This document shows positions 49,628 to 61,800 of a stretch of 64,000 nt of DNA, piece after piece. The notes beneath the pieces were generated by a model. That model saw nothing but the letters and a program-made list of their open reading frames with translations. It had not been told where the DNA came from and did no database searches. Numbering within the stretch: position 1 is the first letter of the stretch; every line of letters starts with the position of its first letter. The DNA is from Tamarix chinensis. Lineage: Eukaryota > Streptophyta > Magnoliopsida > Caryophyllales > Tamaricaceae. A program made the translations under genes and the position numbers. Location: positions 141,082,859 through 141,146,858 of the forward strand of contig CM060171.1 in the NCBI GenBank assembly GCA_030549775.1, in the 5' to 3' direction.

Positions 49628-50201
49628 GTGTACGGATTTAAAATTTCCAATCTCATTATCCAACGTTAAAAGTAATGGAATGGTTATATATTTTAAGCCA
49701 ATGACATCGGATTAAAGTACAATAAGGAGTCGAACTCGAAGGTGTTAGCTTGAGAATCCAATGATGGAGTAATCCTAAGTCGGGAAGAGTGTGGGACCCT
49801 AGAAAGAGATGATACAGATACTATAATAAGCCTACTACCTGGCTTGCTGGCGAAGCTAGGCCAAGTAAATGCACCTGGCAGATGGAGTCGGTAGGATACA
49901 ACAAGATCAAATAGCATCCCCACACCACACATACTAATAAGATTCTCTTCAGTTTTCTTTTGATCTTGGACACGACTAACGTCCCATCCATCAATTCCCC
50001 TCCCTCTCCCCCTCCCCACTTATGACCTGTGAAATCAATCACAAAGTTAATACTCCCACAGACCACAGTGAATAAACTCACAGTCGGGAGTCGGGACCCA
50101 CTTTTCGCATGGAAACCGATAATCCATAGTCCATCGATTGGTAAAGATCCTCATACTTTAGTATTATAACACTTTTAGGCCGGACGAGGTCCTACATATT
50201 A

Positions 50202-50447
50202 CTCCTTTTACTTTTTATTAGATTTACAATATTTTGGTAAAAAAAATTAACTATTAATTTTTTTTTTCCAAATTATAATATATCAGAATAGATAAAAATA
50301 TAATTATCATATTTATTTTAAAAAATATATTTGTAGTATTCTTTTTTATACATATACATACATATATATATAATTTTTATTGACATATATTGATAGCTAA
50401 AATTTATTATCCAAATACAAAACCGCATTTATTAAAAAATGAGGGAG
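50202..50447. mobile_element. Stowaway-like MITE
   Basis: 246 bp between TA dinucleotides (50200-50201 and 50448-50449). Left end CTCCTTTTACTTTTTATTAG; the right end in reverse complement is CTCCCTCATTTTTTAATAAA. AT-only interior, no coding. Confidence 0.72.
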
Positions 50448-50949
50448 TATAATTTTTATTTAATATTATGAATCTTTTTTTTTCCAAAGAAGGTCGCGAT
50501 CCAATAATTGAGGATGAGATGTCGATCGTGTTAATATAATTTCTCTTCAAAATCTCCTTTTATCTTTAAATCCTTTTATGTCGATATCACCAATTCAATC
50601 GAAAATGAAAATTTCAAACAAATCAAGAACATTTCCCATAATGACTTCAAAATGTGCGATGGGGGCCATGCCCAATTTATGTCATTCTCATAGAGGTTAG
50701 TTGATCTAAAACCATACAAAGACATGGAGCACACAATAAATTCGTGGATTAACGGTTTTTCTTTTCACAAGGTCCTTTTCATATAGCTCTTTAAGATTAG
50801 CTACTAAGAACAAGATGAGAAGGAATAGTAGGAAATTGACAATCAAGATGATGAAGAATGTCGTGTTAATCTATAAAATTCCTAATGCCCGATGGCCACA
50901 AATTCACCCGCTTTGTCAACCGAAGAGAATAAATGATTGAGGTGACCTT

Positions 50950-52312
50950 TGTGTCACAACTTGGTCTTGAACCCCTAAGGTAAATACGAAACTCTTAGCC
51001 ACAAGTTGAGAACCTTGTGGTCTTTGATTGGAACATACAAATTAGTTGACCTAGGGCAAGGTTTCTTCCTTATTAAATTGCAAAAGAAAGTTGATTGCGA
51101 CTGTATTTTTACAGATGGGCCTTGGATGATTTTTCAACAATACCTTATAGTTCATAGATAGACATAAGATTTTCAGGCATAATTGAATTTAATTACTTCC
51201 CCCCTCACTTAAGTTGGATTGCTGGAGATACTAATTGAATATTATGGTGATATTGTGAAATTGAAAATGATTGGTGATTGCATAGGAAAGTTTATAAAAC
51301 TAGATACACCGACTTTTGAGATGTCAAAGGGAATGTTTTTCTGAATTGTAGTGGAGATAGATATTACTTGGGGGTCACTCTATTCTATTGAATAAAGGCA
51401 TCAACATGACATGTTTTCACTATGAGTATGTTGGTCAAGCTCACAATGAGTGCCCCGGATCCCCTCAAGCTATTGCCAAAAAAGCAGAAGAGGCTAGACT
51501 GTTAGAGAACATGGTGATGGTTGTTTCGTTTGTAGTGGCAGTGACTGAGGAATAGAAGGTGTATGGCCCTTAGGTGTTATTTTTAGGTTGGGATGAAAGT
51601 AGGCACAAAATGCAACCTAAAATAGTTCAATGCTATCATTAGTTAGAACATGACAAAAATTCATCTAACTATAAAGAGACCACAAGCAAAGTTAACTCTA
51701 CAAAATTCGCTACATTGTATGACCTCAAGAAAAAGAGGAGCATTTTGAGGAGAGGCAATTAATGACTGCATGGATAAAGGATATACTCAAGCAAGGAAAA
51801 CAAATAAGTATAACTTGCATGTGGATAGAATGAATTACCACATAGACTCTATAAGATACTCAACTATGCACGTGGGTCAAAAGAGGGTGTCTTTATTTAA
51901 ACATTTAATCCCTACTAAGTCCACTGTAGTGGGACAAGAGAACAATATCTCCTCTTTAGTAAGGTGAGGCAAGGATCTTATGGAAAATAATACAGAGAAA
52001 AGTTTAATTAAATTCATTAGGGAAAAAAAAAGGAAATGTTACTAGGCATTTCTGTGGTGCTAGTAATTCTTCACTGATGAGAAAATAGGGACATGTTTCA
52101 TTATCCATGCTTGGCACCTTTGATCCAAGTTGCAAGGTGGTTTATCTTGGTTCCAGGGATACCAATATAATGAAGGATGTTGATGGTGATACATTAAATA
52201 CCCCCAAAAAAACCATAATCTTTTGATTATGTACAGTAGTATCATGGGACCTAGTTTCCTGCTTTGGAATGTTAAAGGAGAAGGGAACTCTAATTTTACA
52301 TGTCATTTTTTT
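50950..52312 (+). pseudogene. LINE ORF1 (DUF4283-like with CCHC knuckle) and ORF2 start
   Basis: Readable blocks between stops and frame shifts: FTDGPWMIFQQYLIVHR near 51110; IEYYGDIVKLKMIGDCIGKF and KLDTPTFEMSKGMFF near 51240-51340; then CFHYEYVGQAHNEC near 51410-51450, a zinc knuckle with the second Cys replaced by Tyr; then VYGP and a decayed tail. This is the usual order of ORF1 in plant L1 elements. At 52243 MGPSFLLWNVKGEGNSNF resembles the endonuclease opening (FLLWNCRGAGNPNF type) and is cut off by TGTAACACCC of element F at 52313. Nonfunctional. Confidence 0.68.
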
Positions 52313-52870
52313 TGTAACACCCAAAATTTAGAACTGAAAATTTTTGTTTAAGAGGAAGTGTAAAATCAACATAAATGGGTGTTACTACTATAATTGATAT
52401 AAGTTTGGCTTATAAATCATTCTCAAATCAATTATAAGGTAAAACAATTTAGAACATGAGACATAATAAACATAAAAAAAAAAGAAGAAGAAAACTTTCA
52501 TAAACATAAGTAAGAGAATTGGAGATTAACTCCAAATATAATTTTCATTACACTAAGAAAATACCCTAGAAGAAAAATCCCAAGAGGTATCTAGGTCAAA
52601 ACAAGAACTGCATAACATTTTGATCCTAACCCCATATATGAGATATAATCACTCCTCCCCAATCAGAGCATCATAAGCTACATAATCTTCTAGCGGGTTC
52701 CCAATGGCCCTCACAAACTTTTTCAAGTCTTTTATTCATGAAAGTGAGCAACACCCATGAAAAGGGTGATTAGTATGCTACATATTGAGCGATGTAACAA
52801 TATAGTCATAACCAAGTACATATAATGTAAATCATATAGAAGTATAAGCTAGCATGTTACAGAATGTAAG

Positions 52871-55800
52871 TGTAGTACCCTGAATTTTTGCCAAACCTAA
52901 TCTCGAGTGATTTACTTCGTAACATAATCCTAATCTTAGGATATAAATATTTACACCTTACCCTAACTATCTAACCCTAAAATTTGGGCATAATCCTGTT
53001 TGATTGGTAATTAAATTATCATAATATCATAACATAGATTATATTAATTAAAAATAAAACCTATTAATTCTCTGCTTTTCTTTTTCCTTTTCTCTTCTTT
53101 CTCTTTTCTTCCTTTGATTGACCTTCTCCATCTCATTTTCCCTTCCCCCTTCTTCTTGCAGGAAACATTATCCACAAACAAGTTCTGGTAAAACCCCGTC
53201 ACCTCCCTATCACTTCCTAAGCCCTCCCCTCCTCCCCCATCAACCTATCAACTCCCAAACCCTATGATTGCGGGTTGGGGTTGATTTTCTTTCATTTGAT
53301 AGCAACCCTTCCTTTATCATCTATGTGCATGTTTTTGTATATATATAACCAATAATAAATGCCCCAACCATATCTTTTCTCTCCCTTTATTTTATAAAGA
53401 AATAACACCATCTTCATCCTCCTTCTCCTCCTCTTTGTTGTTGCAAAAACAACCAAAAAACCCATCACCGGCAAACCTCACTGAAGCACCGTCAACCCGT
53501 TCGATCATTTTTGCTAAACCTCACCCGTAAACACCGGATAAAATAGCTAGTGTACCACTCCACCCTCCGGGCAAGCACCTTGCAGCCATCCTCCTTTCGT
53601 TTCCTTTCCTTAGTTGTAGCCACATTGACTGCAGCCCACTCCTCCGCCCTCAGTAATCTCCACTATAGCCACACCATCACCTTCGACTAACACCCACCGC
53701 AACTCTCCTTTTTCTTTCTTCCTTGGCTGTGACAGCTTTCACCAGTGCACCCTCCACCTTCATCCATTTCCACCGAAGCACCCTCTCCAACTTCAACAAC
53801 CACAACCATACCATATCACCACCTTTTGACATCTCCAAAAACACCACACCACCACCTTTTGAATCCAACAATCGAACACCATCCTTCCTTATTTTAGCCT
53901 CCCCTACAACTACACCCCCATAGCAACAACAACTTATGCCATTGATACCACCCCTTAACATGGAACAACCTTTCCATTCCTCCTCACTTTGGTTGCACAA
54001 GTTGTCCCCGTGGTTTGTTTTAAGTTTTTCTCCCATCTTTCACCATTATATTTCCTTAACATTCCTTAATTATATGGTCTAATCCTAGTGGCATTTTATT
54101 ATGATTTATTAAGTTATTTTTTTCCTTTTATAGCAGAGGCAGAATAGGAGTAACATGCGTAGAGATTAGAGTTATTTCTATAAGGATACTTATTATAGTC
54201 TAGGGTTTTTGGTTGCTAATTGTTATGCGTGATTTTGTGTTGTACCGTATTATTAAATCCATGAAAAATGAATATGGTTGTGAATGAATTAATTTGATAA
54301 ACTATGAAAATATTATCTAAATTATGTTTTGGTATGCTAAAGTATGCTAAGAAATTTATATTAAGTGCTTAGAGTAGTTGTGAATGACCTAATTTGATAA
54401 ACTATGAAAATAGTTTGATTTGGGAATGGTAACCCTAAAACGAGAAGGCTATTATCACATGTGTGAAATGGTATATTTAAACCACGAAAAATGAATATGC
54501 TGTTAATATTAGTGTTATGGGAATTTATATTGAATCTGGTGATTTTTTGAGTCCTAGAGAAAAAGTTATGATAGATTTGTAAAATTAGTGTTTATAAGCC
54601 ACAATAATAGTAACTATTGAGATAGGGTTATTATCTCATGTGTAATACCTTATATTTGGGCCTTGAAATTTGATTATGTTTGTAATAATAATAATTGAAG
54701 AATACATACTAAATTCGGTGGTCAAAAGAGTAAACGAAGAAGAGTTATGATCTTAGCACTAGAAAATGGCCTTTTGACCTCGTGACGTGCCTTAATTGTT
54801 TCAAACATGTTTTCTAATTATCAAATTAAACATGAATAAGACATTAATAATTTAAAGTGAAAGATCAAGTGATTCGAGCTTAGTTTTTTAAGAGTTAGTT
54901 CCATCGAATGATAATAGCGGTTCAAGTGTGTTTTTCCTAGGAGGTGTTTCAAACCGTTCCACCGGTTTGAGAATAGTGTCTCAAGAGTGTTTTGTCTCGA
55001 GTGGTGTTTCATGGGTTCGTTCCACTGAATGATAATAGTGGCTTAGGTGTGTTGTACCTGAGAGGTACTTTAGTCCGTTCTACCAAATTAAGAACAGTGG
55101 GGCTCTATACTCATCATGAATAAGAATATTATTTGAGACAAGTAACATAATAGATAAAATATTAATAATTTAAAGTGAAATAGTACATGAGTCAAGACTG
55201 AGGTGTTGAGTCTGTTCTACCGGATGAATATAGTGACTCAGGTGTGTTGTTCTTGAGAGGTGCTTCACACAATTCCACTAGTTTAATAATAGTAGCTCAT
55301 AAGCGTTTTACCCTGAGAGGTGTTGAGTCCATTTCACTGGATGATAATAGTGGCTCAGGTGTGTTGTCCCTGAGAGCTGCTTCAGACCATTCCACTGGTT
55401 TAAGAACAGTAGGGTCATTGAGCTAAATGTACATAATAGAATGAAAATGGTTATCTCTAATAAAGAGGTTGGGGTCAGTACTTACTTACCCTCTACTATA
55501 AGTGTATGTATTTAAGTATATTCCTCACTCTATATTATTGTTACCTTGCTCGATATATAGTATACTGACTATATTTTTCATGGTTTTTGCTCATTCTCAT
55601 GAGTAGAGGACCCTTATGCTTTTGTCCAGGTCTATGAGGACCAATTGGATGATTTTGCTACATTTGATGCATCGTGTGGGAAAGGGTGACTTTTCTTGTA
55701 CTGGGTATTTGGGAAAAGAGTTACGTTATCTAGATAATGTTTTTACTCATATACCTTTTGGACTGTTCAATCTATGGTATCATTTTTTGTTGTATTTTGT

Positions 55801-56025
55801 TATTGTATTCAAGAGTTAATCTCCAAACTCATATTTATATTTATAAAGTTTTTTCTCATTTCTAATTACTATGTTTTACTCTGAATAGTTTTAATCTTGT
55901 GATTGATGTAAGGATAGTATGGTAAACCAGACTTACATCAATTTTGGCTGTAACACCCGGTATTTTGATTCTATGCTTCCATTATAAAATGAAATTTTTC
56001 AGTAGTAAAAACTTAGGGTGTTATA
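52871..56025 (+). mobile_element. Long-LTR-type element C nested in F
   Basis: 3155 bp from TGTAGTACCCTGAA to AGGGTGTTATA, with a perfect 5-bp duplication GTAAG (52866-52870 and 56026-56030). The orientation is opposite to its host F. A pyrimidine-rich block lies at 53080-53960, a stem-loop array at 54880-55430, and the signature GGCTGTAACACCC about 75 bases from the end. The open frames here (for example 53723-53923) are Pro/Thr/Ser-rich strings from the C-rich block, not a recognisable protein. Confidence 0.82.
54880..55430 (+). other. Stem-loop array of element C
   Basis: Repeating pattern of two motifs: GTTCCACTG...AATAGTGG (stem CCAC/GTGG, seen with changes at about 54900, 54957, 55020, 55330, 55390) and CTCAGG-TGTGTTGTC-CCTGAG (perfect 6-bp stem at 55354-55374). 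Variants of the second are CTTAGG/CCTGAG at about 55051 (one G-U) and CTCAGG/TCTTGAG at about 55227. Same layout as the array in element B but different stem bases. Confidence 0.65.
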
Positions 56026-56119
56026 GTAAGATAATACTAATTTCATAAATATATCATTAATTACAATTGTAGTCCATATTATTAATACATTGAGTTCATG
56101 GACCCCCGCTATTTTTAAA

Positions 56120-56480
56120 ACCAATAGAATAGTCTAAACACCTCTTAGTAACAACACACATGAGCTATTATTAGTATATGGTGAAATGGACCTAACATCT
56201 CTCAGAGCAAAATACAACTGACTACTATTCTTAAATCAGTGGAGTGGTTTGAAATACTTCTAAGGAAAAAACACACCCGAGTCATTATTATTGTCCAATG
56301 AAATGAACCCAACACCTCAGTATTGACTCATATAATATTTCAATTTAATTAATTAATATTTTATTCATTATTCTTATCTCATGATCATGTTTTGGTTTAC
56401 GTTGAGCTCGAAAACCATACTATTTTAAACTGATAGAACGGTTTGAAGCATATCTCAGGAAAAAACTTACTTGAACACCT
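56120..56480 (-). other. Stem-loop array of element F, decayed
   Basis: On the minus strand the same two-motif pattern can be read: CTCGGGTGTGTTTTTTCCTT, CACTCCACTGATTTAAGAAT and TGTGTTGTTACTAAGAGGTG. Stems are more damaged than in B or C. The orientation agrees with the terminal signatures of element F. Confidence 0.5.
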
Positions 56481-59400
56481 CGGCCACAACACCTCGGCCA
56501 CAAATCACATTATCTTTTTGGTGGGAATCTTCTTAGGAGAAGGAAGATTCGTAGGCTAGAAGAATAAAGTAGGATTAATGGATTGAAGATGACGAAGAAT
56601 AAGGAGATTCTTCAAGCAAGATTCAAACAAGATTTAAAGAATGGTATGAATCTTCAATCAAGATTCAATAAGAACTCAACAAGAAGATAACTTTGAATGT
56701 TTATCAAATAAAACATTCAAAGTACTCTATTCAATATTACACCAAGTAGTCTTAGTTAGAAATTGTCACTCACAAAAGAGGGAAAAGATATCCATGTATA
56801 ATACTTGTATTAAATCCAATATAATCAACTCACATGTTACAAGATGTATCAACCATGCCTTATATAGGTAGTCATAGTTTGTTATATAGCACACTAAGGT
56901 AAACAAGGTAATACATACATGGCTAACTAGAACACTAACTAGTAATAGTAACATATGAATAACCTATATATCACATGAATTAAACGAAAAATTATTACAA
57001 AAAAACGTAGCTAATTACTACATGAAAATAACTATAAAATAATCCCTAATTTACATAATAATGATAACTATGTCTTCTTGACTTGTAATTTTGACTTCCA
57101 TACATAATATAACCCTTTAACTTGTAATAACTTGTGACATATGAAAGATTAAGTGTGTTGACATCTTTAAGTGTATGAATCTTCTGCTTGCAAATATGTT
57201 ACATAACTTGAAGAATTATTCAAATTACACTTATTATGATTAATCATATTATCATAAAAGACATATATTATAGTAGGCTCCATTACTCAACATGCCAAAC
57301 CCTCATCATCTTAAGAATCTATGAATGATCTTACATCACTTTCATTTTAAATAATTAATATCTTATTCAAGGTGATATTTCTCAAGATCCTCATACATAC
57401 GCATATGTAGGAATGGTAAACACATAATATATCTAAATATAATCATTTGGATCATATAACACATAACTATGTGAATACATACACACTTTCTCAAAGAAAA
57501 GGCCACACCCCTTCTAAGAAACCCTAATTTTCAAAAGTCAACCATTATAAATACCAATCCTTAAAATATTATTATTATTATTTTAACTAAAAATCAGGGG
57601 CTAAATCAAACATCTTACTCATGCGATAATAGCTTACCATTAAGGTTACTTTTTATGAGTTCCCTCAATACCTTAATTTGACAAATTTGGCATAACTTTT
57701 CCCATTAAACTCATATGACCACTAGATTTTGTACAAAATCCTAAATTGATAATAATAACAACATATCTGAAAATAAAGGTTTAAAATCTAATATTTCACA
57801 CATGTGATAATGAACCCACACTTAGGGTTACTATTCCCACTTTAGCCATTTTTCTCATTTATTGACCTTCAATTGGAAATAATTACTCCAAATATTTCAC
57901 ACAAGGTAATTTAGCACATTTCTAACCATTTAACACATTAAGGTAACAAAGATCTCATTTTTAACCTATATTGACCAAAATACTACTAAACTAGCCAAAC
58001 TGCCAAATTTCCGAAAAAAAATAATGAATCCCAATACGAATGGTTCCCAACTTCCATTATATTATCATTATAGTACTGAACATGTTATTGAAAATCATTC
58101 CATACCTATAGAAACCATATTAAAATACCATAATTCACATGCTCACACTTAAGGTTACAAGGTGAGATTTATCGCAACAACAACAATTAGAGTCATGATT
58201 TTCATATATCCTCACTTTGTATAGATTTAATACCACATCACCATACCATGAAAATATCAACATAGAATTATCATCATAATATTATCAAATATGATATATA
58301 ATACAAAAATACACATCACACACACAAAAACCTACTTACGAAATATAACCTTATCAAAGCGGCTTTGGCTCTACTCATGTATAACCTAAGATACCTCTTA
58401 GACCACGGGAATAACACCTAAAAATTAATAGGAATAGAAAATTAAAACCAACCCAATGTAAGGTTTTAGTGGAAATGGTGCGCCAAAATGGAAGGAGCAA
58501 CAACAGCTATTGTGATTGATATGGAAGGGGGAACAACAATGAAGTCAGCAACTAGGGGATAAGAATCAGTGGTGGAGGCTACAGGTAGGTAGAAGGATCA
58601 AATGTGGAGGTTATAGCTAGTGGGGAGGATATAGAGGTTGTTGCCAAAGCTTGTGATAAGTCAATGGTGGATATGGATGGTGGTAGCGTGAGTTGCGGCG
58701 TTGGGGGCGATAATAGGTGAGAGTATAAAGTTTTGGTGATTGCATGTTAAGGAGAAAGGAAGAGGAGGTGGAAAGGAAGAAGTATTCAATGTGATTGCTC
58801 GTCGAACGATGGAATGGACACTAGAGAAAAGGAAAGTGGATAAGGGTGTAGCTCTTAAAGGTGATGATTAAGGGCTTGCGGTTGTATTTATAGAGAATAG
58901 GATGAGGCATGCGAGGTGTTAATGAATTGAGAGGTTGAAGATCTAGAGGGTTAGTGAGGGTTGGTTGTCTGCAACAAGGTCAAAGGAAAGGGATGAGTTG
59001 GTGGCGTAGACTAGACAGAGGGTAGGTGGCAGGTGTAGTGGAAGTGTAAAGGTGGTAATGCACTACCGAGAAGTGTAAAGAGAAAGGGAGAGTAGGTCAT
59101 TCAAGAAAGTACTTGCATGGATAGATGGGGAAGGAACTGATTGGAGTGGGAAGAAAAGAAAAGAAAATGATAAAAAGAATGTAAAGATTTTTTGGGTTAT
59201 ATTAAGTTTAGATTTTAGATTAGGGGATGCCGATTAGGTTAAAATTAATTTAGTAAATATTTGGGGTTAGGTTTAAGTTAAAATATAAATGATTCAAATT
59301 AGGTTTAGGGTTAGATTAAGGGTAAATGAATCTAGGTAAGATAAAATTATCGATTATTTGAGATTAGGATTACACTGAAATATAAAATAATTAGGATTAG

Positions 59401-59486
59401 GATGAGATAAGAATTTGGGGTATTACATTGTTAAAAAATAAAAACCTTCTTTGGTAGTGGTAGTGGAATCCTAAGAGAGTGGGGGA

Positions 59487-59793
59487 TAGGACTATAAATA
59501 AACAGAGCTGACTAATAAACTTTATGAGCTTGGCTTGTTAAGGGCTCATTCATTTATCTAAATTAATCGAGCTCGAGTTATATTATTAGACTCATTTAAT
59601 AAAATAGCCGAGATTGATCATGAATAATTTAGGCTCGTGCTCATTTATAGCACAAAAGCTCGCAAGTTAGCTTAGTTTGAATCATTAAAGCTTGATTAAT
59701 TTATAAAGGAGTCGAGTTCAACCCTTATTATTTGCCTAGCTTATTGAATACACCAATCCCAAGCCACCCTGGGTTGGATCATTTACAACCCTA
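59487..59793. mobile_element. hAT-type MITE
   Basis: 307 bp. Left end TAGGACTATAAATAAAC; the right end in reverse complement is TAGGGTTGTAAATGATC. The target duplication GTGGGGGA (59479-59486) and GTGGGGTA (59794-59801) matches at 7 of 8. The ends relate it to the MITE at 48482-48659. Interior with GAGCTCGAG-like words; noncoding. Confidence 0.78.
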
Positions 59794-59799
59794 GTGGGG

Positions 59800-60640
59800 T
59801 AGACTTTGATGCTAATATCCATCATTTAAATTTTGTTGGTAATGCCAGATTGGAGACAAAAAGCTTTAGATGCATCATTTGGTTTCTTTAGGAATACATA
59901 GAGGTGGATGGTAGAATACTTGATGCCTTAGATCAACTAATTTACACACCTATTATTTTATAGAGTAACAATTATTTTTTCTTTATTAGAGTATATAGGT
60001 ATCCTATTCCTACAACTCAAAATGAATTATTGGATGATCTAATAAGTATCACAATCTCTATCTACTTGCATTGGGTTGTTAGAAGATATTTTGACTATGT
60101 TTATGACTTCTTAGAGAGATTGGGAGGTAGTGCAAATCAATTCCATAGATGCTAACTTGAATCATAATTTTTTGATCATTGTGGTTTGATTGACTAGGGC
60201 TTCCAACGTGATAATTTTATGTGGCATGACTGAGTTGGAGGGAGAAAAATTAGTTCCATGATTGGTAGAGATGTAGCTAATGATTCATGGTATTTAGCTT
60301 ATCTCCATGAAATAGTCTATTACTTGGAATGTTCCTATTTAGATCATCATCCCATGTGAATATTCTTAAATAATATCCAACATACATGTGCTCAAATGCA
60401 TCACTTTTGACTTGAGCGTGCATAGTCCTTAGATAAGAGATTCCTTAAAGAAGTTTATAAGAGTTGGGTTCCCTCATCTAATATTTGTAATTCCATTAAT
60501 CACCACTCTTTCCATATTTAGATTTAGAGTAAAGACTATTTCAGAGGCATCTTTAGCAAAAATAGATATTTCATGTTAGAAGTGAAAAAAATCCTATTTA
60601 AAAGAGAGACACATAATCTATTGATTCTTGATGTATTACC
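59800..60640 (+). pseudogene. LINE endonuclease fragment, 3' side of the split LINE
   Basis: Blocks on the plus strand between stops: RLGGSANQFHR near 60115-60150, FFDHCGLID and GFQRDNFMWHD near 60170-60235, GRDVANDSWYLAYLHEIVYYLECSYLDHHPM up to about 60358. They line up with the C-terminal half of plant LINE endonucleases (GLIDLGFQG...W...R.LAN..W....P...V.HL....SDHHP). Several stops are present. No catalytic reverse transcriptase follows. Confidence 0.65.
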
Positions 60641-60768
60641 CCAAATTAGTGGTTGATAGTAGAGTCTTAAAATTATTGATAGAATTACCTATATCCATAG
60701 GGCTCATATTTTTGTTTTTTTGAAAAATCCATAACAAGAGAACTTTATAGTTAAGCATGGTTACTTTG

Positions 60769-61286
60769 TGCTGCAGAATAGCAAATGATCCCAACAAAAA
60801 ACTAGAATTAATAAGATAATGAACAATTGAGGATTCAATCATAAAATAGAATAATTGAGGGAAAAGTATAGATCTTTATTCGTGTTTTTGTGTAATTACA
60901 AGATAATTAAATAAATTAATGAATCAATTATATAAATATATATAGAGAGAAGATGAAGAAGTTAAGTCGCACAATTTAACAGCTAGGGTTCTCTTATATC
61001 TCTTTTATACCAAAAAAAATCCTATGGGGAAAAACAACTTGTTTCATAAATAAAGAAAAAAACACGGTCCATGCTTAGGAAACATTATACCCCCCATATT
61101 AATTTTCTTACTCTCAAATTTTTGCCCAAAATCACATTTAAATAATCAGTGAGAAAACTTAATCTATTTTAATAAACATAGGACCCCATGTTTCTCACAT
61201 ATCTCACCATTCTACACTAAACTTCTCCAACAACTGCATGAACATTAATCATCTCTTACTTGAAATCAATCACTAAAAAGTTAAAC
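60769..61286 (-). repeat. Lone Copia LTR, third family copy
   Basis: About 520 bp, similar throughout to the LTRs at 27621-28169 and 29774-30304 in the same orientation. Shared words include GAATTAATAAGAT, GAGGATTCAA, GATCTTTATTCGTG, TTGTGTAATTAC and AAACTTCTCCAAC. No partner LTR or interior lies next to it, so it is a solo LTR or fragment. No target duplication was found. Confidence 0.72.
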
Positions 61287-61800
61287 AAAAGATTTTAGAA
61301 TTAAGAAGATCAAATACAATGGAGAAAAGAAGAAGAAAAGGGATCAGCACCAAGGACTAATAAACAACAACTTAAATGTTTCTTGAACAAGGGAAGAAGC
61401 TAGAAGAGATAGGAGAGAGAAAAGTTGAGGTGTAGAAAATTTTGTTATGTGTAGAATGGCCAACTAAAGGCTGTTAGCCCCTTATGGGTATCAAAAATTT
61501 GTGAGAAAGAGGGAGATAAGTCATACGGTAGGTTTCTTGCAAGAAAGAGGTGTGATGGAAATGGCTATCATGGGTGAGAGAGAGTGTAAGAGAGTTGGGG
61601 GAGGTGATTAATATGATTAAGGGTTCGTTTTTGGTTGAATGAGTAAGGAAAACATGTGATATAATCATGAGGTTTAAGTGGGTTATATTTTCAAATTTAA
61701 CCATCCCTATAAAGTCATCAAATATTCAAAATGGTTTATCTAAGGTAGAGTGCCCAATACATGGCTAAAACTAGAAAATGAATTGAGTAATTCCTAAAAA
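61287..61800. other. Purine-rich stretch, no gene recognised
   Basis: GA-rich on the plus strand at about 61318-61430 and 61500-61610. The open frame 61474-61704 on the minus strand is Thr/Leu/Ser-rich with no known domain. It may belong to the Copia element to the right. Confidence 0.4.

Larger units (their letters stand above)
48660..50201. other. Intergenic sequence, no gene recognised
   Basis: Contains a (TA)n run at 48772-48810 and a MITE-like relic at 49441-49627. Open frames at 48992-49228 and 49693-50081 overlap on both strands or lack any known domain. Confidence 0.5.
52313..59427 (-). mobile_element. Long-LTR-type element F, minus strand
   Basis: On the minus strand it starts TGTAATACCCCAAATTC (59427) and ends TTTTGGGTGTTACA (52313); the family signature GTAGTAACACCC lies about 80 bases before the end. 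Flanking 5-mers TTTTT and TTGTT agree at 4 of 5. Without the nested element C it is about 3.96 kb. It shows the family layout: a G- and T-rich block on the plus strand (58460-59160, pyrimidine-rich on the sense strand), then the stem-loop region (56120-56480), then the terminal signature. No retroelement protein is encoded. Confidence 0.7.
50950..60640 (+). mobile_element. Second LINE, plus strand, split by later insertions
   Basis: ORF1-type sequence at about 50980-51560 and the start of ORF2 at 52243-52312 are on one side of element F. The rest of the endonuclease (about 59800-60640) is on the other, in the same orientation and the right order. The join at 52312/59428 falls within the endonuclease N-terminus, so F (and C within it) inserted into this LINE. 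A hAT-type MITE at 59487-59793 also interrupts it. Both outer ends are unclear, and no reverse transcriptase is found, so the 3' part is missing or too decayed to read. Confidence 0.65.

Noticed and set aside
49693..50081. Minus-strand frames of 86 and 108 codons
   Set aside because: Overlapping frames with no known domain and no similarity recognised; possible but unsupported.
53723..53923. Plus-strand Ser/Thr/Pro-rich frame
   Set aside because: Lies in the C-rich block of element C; composition alone explains it.
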